A stretch of 8,679 nucleotides of DNA from Bacteroidia bacterium (GTDB taxonomy: Bacteria > Bacteroidota > Bacteroidia > UKL13-3). The DNA lies in assembly GCA_022402405.1 (NCBI GenBank), contig JAKRSG010000283.1:1-8679 (forward strand), given 5' to 3'. This document shows positions 1-6,765 of this stretch, in pieces; positions within the stretch are counted from its first letter, which is position 1; every line of letters begins with the position of its first letter. Both the position numbers and the translations under genes were made by a program. Below the pieces are notes generated by a model. The model did no database searches, had not been told where the DNA came from, and was given only the letters and a program-made list of their open reading frames with translations.

Positions 1-424
1 CGGCATTTAATTCGTAGCCATCAAATGGAAAATATAAGTTTAGTTGATTATCACCCACCCAATGAAAAGAAGTGCCAAGAGCCATATCTGCTATCATTCT
101 TTCTCGTTTTTGTTTGGGCGAACCTGAGTTTATAGAACCTTGACCAATCTGTTTTTCTAGTCGCGCAAATTGCTTTTTTAGTTGGTTAATTTCGTTTTCT
201 TGTTTTGAAATTACATTACCTATAGAATCCAAAAATACCTGCACTCCAGTATCTTTTTTTATCTGCTCTTCCAATAAATTATCAGCCAAATATTTATTCA
301 ATTTTTCTCGCATTTCAACAGCCTGCTGTTTTATTTCAGCATTGCTACTATCGCGTTTATTTTGGGCATAAATCTGGCTGAACCCAAACAGAAAAAGAAT
401 GAATAAGAGATTAAATTTAGACAT
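1..424 (-). CDS. Secreted coiled-coil protein entering an OmpA-like domain (C-terminus beyond window)
   Basis: This frame is open from an ATG at 424-422 to the window edge, giving 141 residues with no stop. The start is supported by a clear signal peptide: MSKF, a Leu/Phe-rich core, then QIYA with probable cleavage before Gln21. Residues about 28-95 are rich in Glu, Lys, Gln and Leu with heptad-like spacing, including a stretch around ENEINQLKKQFARLEKQIG, and look like a coiled coil. From about residue 125 the sequence (QLNLYFPFDGYELNA) resembles the first strand of an OmpA C-terminal peptidoglycan-binding domain, but the NxxLSxxRA-type motif that would prove it lies outside the window. The ATG sits 1 nt after the stop of the PorP/SprF-like gene with no Shine-Dalgarno, so the two are probably translationally coupled. 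Seen: signal peptide and helical region. Inferred: periplasmic or outer-membrane location and cell-wall anchoring for the secretion partner upstream. Confidence 0.8.
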   Translation of the reverse strand, partial: MSKFNLLFILFLFGFSQIYAQNKRDSSNAEIKQQAVEMREKLNKYLADNLLEEQIKKDTGVQVFLDSIGNVISKQENEINQLKKQFARLEKQIGQGSINSGSPKQKRERMIADMALGTSFHWVGDNQLNLYFPFDGYELNA

Positions 425-425
425 A

Positions 426-1565
426 TTATTTATCGTTAAACTTGGCAATAATGAGTTCTAAATTTGTTTGAAGCTCCTTAATTCTCTTCAACTGATCCAT
501 GTTTTCAATTTTGTATTTGGTAAGTATTTTTTCTAAATCCTTATTGAGTTTTACCATTTCATTTTTGATGTTAATTAAACCAGGATTAGTTTGTTCTAAG
601 TTAATGAGTGCATTTATTTTTTGGTTTATTTTCTCGATTTGGTCCTGAATAATCTGTTCATTCACTATTTCTTTACTTGGAAGTCTTCTTTCTGGTTTCC
701 TGAAATTAAAAGCTATAGAAATTTCATTGGATGCGGGAGCTAATTTGTTTAAATTACCTGTGTGATGGTAATAATTGTAATTAACCATCACATTTTTAAA
801 GTTAAAACCTAATCCCATTATGGCCGAACCATGTGTTCTATATCCTACATTTAAGGATACTGTTTCACTCCAGTTTCCACTTACAATAACATCTACTAGT
901 TTGGGAGCAGCCATAAAATTGTAATAGTTTACTATTGGTTTTATTTTGTATTCTGCATTTTCATCTACAATAAATGTGTAATTAGCACCTGCGATAAAGA
1001 AGCCATTTAAGTTTTGAGAACCAGTAAGCATCATAGGTGATGAGCCATACACTTCTAGCTGTTTTTTAAACCTGTAAACAAAACCTGCCCCACCAGTTAC
1101 CAATAAATCATTTAAGGTTGGATTGCTTAAACTTGGGTCGGTAAAGTTAACTTGAGAACTTAAAAAATCAGTATTGAGGTTGGTTTGCATAAACCCTAAA
1201 CTCAGACCTAAATTAAGGTTATGGTTGGTAGCTAATTTTACTAATTTGCTATAGCTGCCTTCTACGTTTACTGTTTGGAATGCTCCACTCCACTGACTAA
1301 TAGCCTTAACACCCATTCCATCTGATGATTTCCCTAAGGTTGAATGTAATGAAAAGTTAATAGTTCTTGGTGAGGCTGCAATGCCACCTACTTGGGTCTT
1401 TGCGTTAAAGGCTGCATGGATAGCATCGTAGCTTCCTGTAAGTGCTGGATTACTTAAGTACGGATTAAGTAACTGAGTATAAAAATTAGAGCGATCTTGC
1501 GCAGAAGCACCGAGAGCTATGAATGTATTAAGTATACTTGCTGTTATTTTGGTTAAATTTTTCAT
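426..1565 (-). CDS. PorP/SprF family type IX secretion outer-membrane protein with C-terminal coiled-coil extension
   Basis: The 379-aa protein has a signal peptide (residues 1-22, ending ALGASA) followed at once by the family hallmark QDxxNFYTQLLNPYLSNPALTG (residues 23-44). Residues 45-290 have alternating beta-strand character, with the typical NGFFIAGANYTF block (187-198) and a late strand ending EISIAFNF (281-288), as expected for an outer-membrane barrel. PorP/SprF proteins support secretion or surface attachment of T9SS substrates; SprF is needed for the type B adhesin SprB in Flavobacterium johnsoniae. Here the gene directly follows a type B adhesin gene, so that adhesin is the likely client. 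Family members usually end soon after the last strand. This one continues for about 80 charged residues (298-378) that read as a coiled coil. It is the only gene of the four with a plausible Shine-Dalgarno. It is probably a cassette-specific paralogue rather than core PorP. Confidence 0.9.
   Translation of the reverse strand: MKNLTKITASILNTFIALGASAQDRSNFYTQLLNPYLSNPALTGSYDAIHAAFNAKTQVGGIAASPRTINFSLHSTLGKSSDGMGVKAISQWSGAFQTVNVEGSYSKLVKLATNHNLNLGLSLGFMQTNLNTDFLSSQVNFTDPSLSNPTLNDLLVTGGAGFVYRFKKQLEVYGSSPMMLTGSQNLNGFFIAGANYTFIVDENAEYKIKPIVNYYNFMAAPKLVDVIVSGNWSETVSLNVGYRTHGSAIMGLGFNFKNVMVNYNYYHHTGNLNKLAPASNEISIAFNFRKPERRLPSKEIVNEQIIQDQIEKINQKINALINLEQTNPGLINIKNEMVKLNKDLEKILTKYKIENMDQLKRIKELQTNLELIIAKFNDK
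429..695 (-). other. Coiled-coil C-terminal extension of the PorP/SprF-like protein
   Basis: Residues 291-379 follow the last predicted barrel strand. They open with a short basic linker (KPERRLPSKE) and continue with Ile/Leu at heptad-like spacing among Glu, Lys, Asn and Gln. A break at QTNPGL (325-330) suggests two helices, roughly 298-324 and 331-378, which could form a hairpin. If the barrel has its C-terminus on the periplasmic side, as is usual, the extension would be periplasmic and could contact the coiled-coil protein encoded immediately downstream. Location and partner are inference. Confidence 0.65.
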
Positions 1566-1573
1566 ATCGAATT

Positions 1574-1581
1574 ACCTTTCT
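1574..1581 (-). promoter_or_regulatory. Shine-Dalgarno-like site for the PorP/SprF-like gene
   Basis: The minus strand reads AGAAAGGT here, with 9 nt between the last G and the ATG at 1565-1563. It lies in the 17-nt gap after the adhesin gene, just behind tandem stops (TAA at 1585-1583, TAG at 1582-1580). The other two visible starts have only A/T-rich leaders, as is common in Bacteroidota. This gene may therefore be initiated independently, at a rate uncoupled from the very long gene before it. Confidence 0.45.
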
Positions 1582-1582
1582 A

Positions 1583-4500
1583 TTATTGGTTAACAATATT
1601 TAAAGCACCTCTAAACTTATCGCCTGTTTTGCTATTATTAAAAACATAAAAATATACACCTGTAGGTAGTTTAGTGCCGTTGTAGGTGCCGTCCCAGTTG
1701 TTTTGATAATTTCCTGAAATAGAATACACTTCCATGCCACTCTCATTGTATACACTCAAGCTGTAATCTTTGTATAATTCTGGATTATCAATTGAAAAGA
1801 AATCGTTTAAGCCGTCGCCATTTGGAGATAAATAATTGTTCACAGGTAATGGTTGGTTTACTTCAATTTCATCTTTTACGTAGATCGTTACAATGGCAGT
1901 ATCATATAAAGGAACAGCCTGCAAATCTGTTACTACAATAACGAGTGTTATGGCATCATTTTTCTCATAATCAATCTTCTGTTTTACGCTGATATTTCCG
2001 TTTGTAGAGTCTATAGCAAAAAATGGGTTCAGACCAATAGAACTATAAACTAAATTGGCGGCAGCATCTGGACTATTAGAAACCAATGTGCCTATAATGG
2101 TGCCTATGCTATCGTTTTCGGATACATTAAATTCTTGGTCGTTGATACTTGGTTTTTCACTGATATCTACCACATTTATAACAAATACATCTTCTAAAAC
2201 AGAGCCGCCATTATCGGTGGTTGCCACACGAACCGAGTAGGTGTTTTTGGCTTCGAAATTGGCAGAGAAATTACTTCTCAAGGTATTTCCTTCAATAATA
2301 AAAAAGGCGTTATCGGTTGATCCAACACCTGTTACTAAGGTGTATTTATGGGATTCGTTTGCATCTACGTCTGATGTAGTAAACAATCCTATCTCGGTAA
2401 GAGCTTGTTTGTTTTCTTGTAAGGTATTATTTGATAATAGAATTGCGGTTGGTGCATCGTTTGCATCTGTAACTTGTATGCTAAATGCTCTTTCAAAAGT
2501 GGCATTGGTAACATCGGTAACTCTAACACGAATAGAATATGTTTTCTTAGCTTCAAAATTAAATACTACATTGGCATATAGTGTATCGTTAACTATGCTA
2601 AAGTTGCTATTATCTATGGAGCCAACACCTGAAACTAAACTATAATTAAATCCAGAGAATTGATCGGCATCGCTTGCGGTAAATGTTCCTACTACCTCAC
2701 CAATTGGCATGTTTTCGCTTACCGAATTATCGCCTAATTCTAATGCTGTTGGTGCGTCTACGCTATCTTTAATTTGAATAACAAATTGTTTGCTAAAGCT
2801 GCTTCCAGAGGCATCTGTAGCGGTTAACACAACGATATAAAAGTTCTTAGTTTCGAAATCAAATATATTATTAGTTCTTAGCTCGTTGCCAATAATAAAG
2901 AAGTTGCTATTGTTGTTTCCTGTAACATTGGCAAAGCTGTAGGTAAAGGCGTCTCCAGCGTCTTGGTCGATGGTACTTATATCACAAACTTTGCTAGCAA
3001 TAGGTAAGTTTTCAGCAACAGTTTGAGTGCTTAGAATAATATTGGTTGGAGCATCGTTGCTATCTGCAATTAATACGTTGAATACTTTTTCTACTGTTCC
3101 TCCATTTCCATCATTGCTTTGTACTCGAATTGAAAAGGTATTCTTAGATTCATAATTAAATACTCTATTCGAGCGTAATTCGTTTCCTATGATTACAAAA
3201 GCTACATTGTCTGAATCACCGTTACCGGCAGCAAACGAGTAACTATAGGTATTTAAAGGATCTTGGTCTGTGGTGCTAAAAGTTCCGATGAATGTTCTTG
3301 AACTTCTGTTTTCTACGATTTCATTAGAACTTAAGCTAATATCTGTCGGCACATCGTTGGCGTCGTTGATGGTAATCTGAAACTGTTTTTCGAAGAACAA
3401 TTGGCCATTATCACTGGTACGAATTCGAATGCTATAAGTTGATTTAGCTTCATAATTAAATGGACCAGCAGTTAACAAACTATCATTTCTGATTATAAAG
3501 TTGCCATTATTGGTTGAACCATTTCCTGCCACTAATGAATAAGTAAAGGTATTGTTTGCATCTGCATCTGTGCTGTACAACATACCCACAAATGAATTTG
3601 CAGTAAGATTTTCATCAACAGAATTGTTACTTAAAACTACGTTGGTTGGAGCATCATTGCTATCCGAAATATTGATTACAAATTGCTTAGAGAAGCTTGC
3701 TAAGCCATCGCTTGTTTGGATAAATACATTATAAATCTGTTTGCTTTCAAAATCATATTGGGCATTAGTTCTCAATTGATTTCCATTAATATAAAAGGCT
3801 GCATTATCGTTTCCAGCAATGTTTAAGAACGAATACGAGAAAAAGTTACCGGCATCTTCATCAGTTGTGTTTAGCGTTCCAACCAAGCTATTTAATGGTC
3901 TATTTTCTACTACAATATCGTTGCTTAATGAAATATTAGTAGGAGCATCGTTGGCATTTAGAACATAAATTGAGAATGTATCAGAGTAGGTGCCACCGTT
4001 ACCATCATTAGTCTGAATCCTAATCTTATATGAGTTTTTTAATTCGTAGTTAAAGCTAGCACTCGAGCGCAATTGGCTTCCAACTATGTTAAACATATTG
4101 TTATTGTCTGAACCTAAACCGCCAACTAAGGAATAGCTGTGTGTTTGACCCGCATCTGAATCGACAGTGCTTAATGAGGCAATCACAGAACCGGCAGACA
4201 AATTTTCATTTAGTGAATTGGTACTTAAACTTAAGCTTGTAGGTGCGTCGTTACTATCGCTAACCATAATGGTAAATACTTTCTGGAAATTTGCGTTACC
4301 ATTATCAATGGTTTGTGCACGAATGGAGAAGCTGTTTTTGGTTTCAAAGTCTAATATACTTGCCGTATATAAACTATCATTTCTTACTAAGAAATTTGCA
4401 TTATCTGTGCCACCAATTCCGTTTACTAATGAATAGGTAAATGAACTATTAGCATCGGCATCTGCACTTGTAAATATTCCAATAAATGAACCTGCTGGTC

Positions 4501-6763
4501 TGTTTTCTTTGATAGTATTTAAACTTAATGAAATATCTGTTGGGGCATCATTTTGATTGCGGATGTATATCTGAATAATCTTTGAATATGTTGTACTTGC
4601 GCCAGAACTCGCAGTTACATATAAAGTATAAACATTTTTGGTTTCGAAATCGAAACTAGCATTGCTGCGCAGTTGATTGCCTACTAAAACAAAACTGCTG
4701 TTATCATTGCCTGGCATATTGTTATTGAAGGTAAAGGTAAACGATGGAGATGCATCCTGACTTACACCTGTTAAGTTTCCAATGAATGTATTAGCTGTCA
4801 TGTTTTCGCTTATGCTATCGTTGCTAATTAATATATTGGTAGGAGCGTCTATCACATCTGTAACCTGTATGTTCAATACTTTTTCGAAATATGCACCGCC
4901 ATTATCTGTGGTACGCACGCGCACTGAGAAAAGATTCTTTGTTTCAAAATCAAATGAAGTAGATGATCTTAAACTGTTTCCTGCCAAATTAAAGCTTGCA
5001 TTATCTGTGCTTCCAGCTCCTGAAACCAATGTATAGATAAAGGTATTTGTGGCATCTTGGTCGGCAGTAGCAAGGGTTCCTATAACGGTATTGGCTGCTA
5101 AGTTCTCTGCAATTTGATTTGAATTAATATTGATATCAGTTGGAGTATCGTTGGCGTTTAAGATACTAATAGTAAATGATTGCTGAAAAGTACCACCCAT
5201 TCCATCACTCACATTTAAGCGAATGCTATAACTTGATACCGATTCAAAATCAAAAGCCGAGTTTGTAAATAAACTATCGTTTCTAATGGTAAAACTATTA
5301 TTGCCGCTGCTTCCTGATCCATTAACTAAACTAAAGGTATGAACCGATGCTGCATCTGGATCGTTTGCTGAAAGTTTTGCTACAAAGGAGTTTGCTGGTA
5401 GATTTTCTGCTATGCTTGTATTGGTAAGGTTAATAGCACTTGGAGCATCATTGCTGTCTACTACTTGTAGTAATAGTTGTTTGGTAAACAAACCTCCCAT
5501 TCCATCGTTGGTTTGAACAAACACCACGTAATTCTGACGGGTTTCAAAATCAAATAAACTATTGGTTCGTAATTGATTTCCAACAATGGCAAAATCGCTG
5601 TTATTGTTTCCCGTGATACTTACAAAAGAATAGTTAAATGTATTAGCGGCGTCTTCATCTGTAGTAAATAAATAACCAATTAATGAACCAAGTGGTTTGT
5701 TTTCAGCAAACGTAGTTCCTGTTGCACTGTTGTTGATTTTTATATCTGTTGGAGAGTCGTTGATATCATCAATTAGAATGGTAAACACTCTATCAAACGA
5801 ATTAGATGCTCCATCGGTTACTCTAACTCTAATACTATAACTTGATTTTACCTCGTAATTAAAGCTTGCAGTGGTTCTTAGGTTCAAACCGTTTATATTA
5901 AAACTAGCATTATTAGTGCTACCTGCGCCGCTTACTAAACTGTATGTGTAAGTGTCGTTTAAATCGTTATCTAGTGTAGAAAACGAGCCTATAATTGTTA
6001 AAGCCGGGCTGTTTTCATTTACGGTTGAGTCGCTGATAAATATTTCTGTTGGTGCTGTATTTACATCGTTTACCGAAATGGTAAAAGTTTGTTCAAAAAA
6101 GCAGCCATTGGCATCTGTAGATCTTACTCTAATGTTATGACTTGTTTTACTGGTATAATTGAGCACAGCATTTGTTCTCAATGTGCCTCCAGATATATTA
6201 AAGTTAGCATTGTCTGTGCTACCTGTTCCACTTACAAGGGTGTAGGTAAAGGTCTCGCCCAAATCGCTATCCGTGGTACTAAAGTTACCAATATTGGAAT
6301 TTATTGCTAAGCCTTCATTTACTGAACTATTGCTTAACATCATGGCTGTTGGTGCATTGTTATTTTTTACAATATAGGGTGAACCAACTGTCCCGTATGC
6401 AGCGTTTTCTTGAAATAAAATGCTATCTACTCCATTGTAAATGCTATCGTTTGCAGCATTATAAAATTTGAAACTAATTTTTTCTGAACTAGTTGTGTTG
6501 CTGTAAACTGTCATGGTAGCGATATAAGCCCCGTTTACCACATTTGAAGTGTTTGCTACTCCTCTTAATTGACCGTTTACAAAAACTGCAATCTTATTGC
6601 TTGGATTGCTAAGATTAGTACAGTTAAGCTCTGCCTTGGCAGTTAAGGTCATAGAGTATTGAAATGACGCCGCGTTAACTGTCCAGTTTGGTGCGGCCGA
6701 CTTTGCTTTGCTTGAGAATAAAACCAATGCAATAACAAAGTATATATATTTAGTTAGGTTCAT
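1583..6763 (-). CDS. Giant cadherin-repeat surface adhesin with T9SS type B (gliding-motility/CHU_C) C-terminal domain
   Basis: The product has 1726 residues. Order: signal peptide (1-22, MNLTKYIYFVIALVLF core, SKAKSA); a ~105-aa module (26-131) also found in the upstream gene; 14 closely related cadherin-like repeats of 98-103 aa starting at residues 136, 236, 336, 439, 539, 639, 739, 839, 939, 1037, 1137, 1237, 1336 and 1436; a divergent repeat (1536-1634); and a gliding-motility-associated CHU_C domain (about 1640-1726) with SPNGDGLNDFF, NNWDGTYNGTKLPTGVYFY and a terminal RGALNIVNQ. Repeats carry cadherin calcium-site signatures in order: ENxP, DxD-A, DFE/NYE, xDG and DxNDAPT. The CHU_C domain marks export by T9SS and retention at the surface. 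The likely role is a long calcium-stiffened adhesin in attachment, cell-cell contact or gliding; the target is unknown. The ATG lies 2 nt after the upstream stop. SprF-like and OmpA-like genes follow, as in SprB-type loci. It is not SprB itself, which is several times larger. Confidence 0.93.
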   Translation of the reverse strand: MNLTKYIYFVIALVLFSSKAKSAAPNWTVNAASFQYSMTLTAKAELNCTNLSNPSNKIAVFVNGQLRGVANTSNVVNGAYIATMTVYSNTTSSEKISFKFYNAANDSIYNGVDSILFQENAAYGTVGSPYIVKNNNAPTAMMLSNSSVNEGLAINSNIGNFSTTDSDLGETFTYTLVSGTGSTDNANFNISGGTLRTNAVLNYTSKTSHNIRVRSTDANGCFFEQTFTISVNDVNTAPTEIFISDSTVNENSPALTIIGSFSTLDNDLNDTYTYSLVSGAGSTNNASFNINGLNLRTTASFNYEVKSSYSIRVRVTDGASNSFDRVFTILIDDINDSPTDIKINNSATGTTFAENKPLGSLIGYLFTTDEDAANTFNYSFVSITGNNNSDFAIVGNQLRTNSLFDFETRQNYVVFVQTNDGMGGLFTKQLLLQVVDSNDAPSAINLTNTSIAENLPANSFVAKLSANDPDAASVHTFSLVNGSGSSGNNSFTIRNDSLFTNSAFDFESVSSYSIRLNVSDGMGGTFQQSFTISILNANDTPTDININSNQIAENLAANTVIGTLATADQDATNTFIYTLVSGAGSTDNASFNLAGNSLRSSTSFDFETKNLFSVRVRTTDNGGAYFEKVLNIQVTDVIDAPTNILISNDSISENMTANTFIGNLTGVSQDASPSFTFTFNNNMPGNDNSSFVLVGNQLRSNASFDFETKNVYTLYVTASSGASTTYSKIIQIYIRNQNDAPTDISLSLNTIKENRPAGSFIGIFTSADADANSSFTYSLVNGIGGTDNANFLVRNDSLYTASILDFETKNSFSIRAQTIDNGNANFQKVFTIMVSDSNDAPTSLSLSTNSLNENLSAGSVIASLSTVDSDAGQTHSYSLVGGLGSDNNNMFNIVGSQLRSSASFNYELKNSYKIRIQTNDGNGGTYSDTFSIYVLNANDAPTNISLSNDIVVENRPLNSLVGTLNTTDEDAGNFFSYSFLNIAGNDNAAFYINGNQLRTNAQYDFESKQIYNVFIQTSDGLASFSKQFVINISDSNDAPTNVVLSNNSVDENLTANSFVGMLYSTDADANNTFTYSLVAGNGSTNNGNFIIRNDSLLTAGPFNYEAKSTYSIRIRTSDNGQLFFEKQFQITINDANDVPTDISLSSNEIVENRSSRTFIGTFSTTDQDPLNTYSYSFAAGNGDSDNVAFVIIGNELRSNRVFNYESKNTFSIRVQSNDGNGGTVEKVFNVLIADSNDAPTNIILSTQTVAENLPIASKVCDISTIDQDAGDAFTYSFANVTGNNNSNFFIIGNELRTNNIFDFETKNFYIVVLTATDASGSSFSKQFVIQIKDSVDAPTALELGDNSVSENMPIGEVVGTFTASDADQFSGFNYSLVSGVGSIDNSNFSIVNDTLYANVVFNFEAKKTYSIRVRVTDVTNATFERAFSIQVTDANDAPTAILLSNNTLQENKQALTEIGLFTTSDVDANESHKYTLVTGVGSTDNAFFIIEGNTLRSNFSANFEAKNTYSVRVATTDNGGSVLEDVFVINVVDISEKPSINDQEFNVSENDSIGTIIGTLVSNSPDAAANLVYSSIGLNPFFAIDSTNGNISVKQKIDYEKNDAITLVIVVTDLQAVPLYDTAIVTIYVKDEIEVNQPLPVNNYLSPNGDGLNDFFSIDNPELYKDYSLSVYNESGMEVYSISGNYQNNWDGTYNGTKLPTGVYFYVFNNSKTGDKFRGALNIVNQ
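1586..1846 (-). other. Gliding-motility-associated CHU_C domain (T9SS type B sorting signal)
   Basis: Residues 1640-1726 contain the diagnostic NYLSPNGDGLNDFFSI, then YSLSVYNESGMEVY, NNWDGTYNGTKLPTGVYFYVF and a final RGALNIVNQ strand. This is the CTD class of SprB-like adhesins. It directs translocation by T9SS, and its clients tend to need a PorP/SprF-like partner. The next gene supplies one. Confidence 0.92.
1862..2158 (-). repeat. Divergent, canonical-type cadherin repeat 15 next to the sorting domain
   Basis: Residues 1536-1634. This unit departs from the array consensus. It starts EKPSI rather than DAPT and has FFAIDSTNGNISVKQKIDYE, close to the classical cadherin pattern of a strand, a xxxGxI turn and LDRE. 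It lacks the SGxGSTDN loop. It was probably acquired separately and acts as the membrane-proximal spacer before the CHU_C domain. Confidence 0.7.
2159..3055 (-). repeat. Cadherin triplet 4 (repeats 12-14, subtypes A-B-C)
   Basis: Residues 1237-1535. Repeat 12 is subtype A (YSFANVTGNNN, GNELRTN, FSKQ) and has Cys1260 where the others have Gly. Repeat 13 is a weaker subtype B (FSIVNDTLYA). Repeat 14 is subtype C (GVGSTDN, GNTLRSN, DNGGS). Confidence 0.65.
3056..3949 (-). repeat. Cadherin triplet 3 (repeats 9-11, subtypes A-B-C)
   Basis: Residues 939-1236. Repeat 9 is subtype A (YSFLNIAGNDN, GNQLRTN, FSKQ) and is very like repeat 3, including ENRPLNSLVG versus ENKPLGSLIG and a shared TTDEDA. 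Repeat 10 is subtype B (FIIRNDSLLT). Repeat 11 is subtype C (GNELRSN, NDGNGG). Confidence 0.7.
3950..4849 (-). repeat. Cadherin triplet 2 (repeats 6-8, subtypes A-B-C)
   Basis: Residues 639-938. Repeat 6 is subtype A (PGNDN, GNQLRSN, YSKI) but has lost several calcium-site acids. Repeat 7 is subtype B (FLVRNDSLYT). Repeat 8 is subtype C (GSQLRSS, NDGNGG). All three units are exactly 100 residues. Confidence 0.7.
4850..5758 (-). repeat. Cadherin triplet 1 (repeats 3-5, subtypes A-B-C)
   Basis: Residues 336-638. Repeat 3 is subtype A (YSFVSITGNNN, GNQLRTN, FTKQ). Repeat 4 is subtype B (FTIRNDSLFT). Repeat 5 is subtype C (SGAGSTDN, GNSLRSS, DNGGAYFEK). Repeat 3 has three extra residues before its ENKP motif. 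Confidence 0.7.
5759..6358 (-). repeat. Cadherin-like repeats 1-2, outside the three-part cycle
   Basis: Residues 136-335. Both units resemble subtype C (SGxGSTxNAxFNI, then LRT), so they do not continue the A-B-C cycle that starts with repeat 3. Repeat 1 has LNYTS where the others have DFE or NYE, losing the acidic residue of that calcium motif. It also carries one of the protein's few cysteines, Cys221. Confidence 0.7.
6371..6688 (-). other. Shared ~110-aa N-terminal module, copy in the adhesin
   Basis: Residues 26-131 of the adhesin begin NWTVNAASFQYSM. They contain IAVFVNGQLRGVA (58-70), a YIATMTVYSN strand (80-89) and an ISFKFYNAANDSI segment, and end near AYGTVGSPYIV. The same landmarks, in the same order, occur twice in the protein encoded just upstream. 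I know this pattern from Bacteroidota secreted proteins but cannot give it a firm family name. It looks all-beta and could be a ligand-binding or interaction domain at the exposed tip of the adhesin. Confidence 0.7.
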
Positions 6764-6765
6764 TT

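Larger units (their letters stand above)
1862..6358 (-). repeat. Array of 15 cadherin-like repeats, about 300 bp each
   Basis: Fifteen in-frame units run head to tail without linkers. Twelve of the first 14 are exactly 100 codons or within one; the third is 103 and the ninth 98. Boundaries on the DNA (high to low) are 6358, 6058, 5758, 5449, 5149, 4849, 4549, 4249, 3949, 3655, 3355, 3055, 2758, 2458 and 2158. A consensus unit is DAPTxIxLSNxxxxENxxxxSxIG, then DxDA, YSLVxGxGSTDN, a variable strand, F(D/N)(F/Y)E and YSIRVRTTDGxGGxF. The units are diverged at the nucleotide level, so this is an old expansion. Confidence 0.9.

Noticed and set aside
415..435. Possible frameshift joining the PorP/SprF-like protein to the OmpA-like protein
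   Set aside because: The downstream frame starts with its own ATG and complete signal peptide, so these are two separate exported proteins.
2055..6310. Several plus-strand open frames of 60-134 codons inside the adhesin gene
   Set aside because: They recur at matching positions in successive repeats, so they are antisense shadows of the cadherin coding sequence. None has a recognisable domain.
1862..6358. Regular ~300-bp periodicity that might suggest a CRISPR-like or satellite array
   Set aside because: The period is far too long for CRISPR, the units are in frame and diverged, and every unit encodes a cadherin-like domain.
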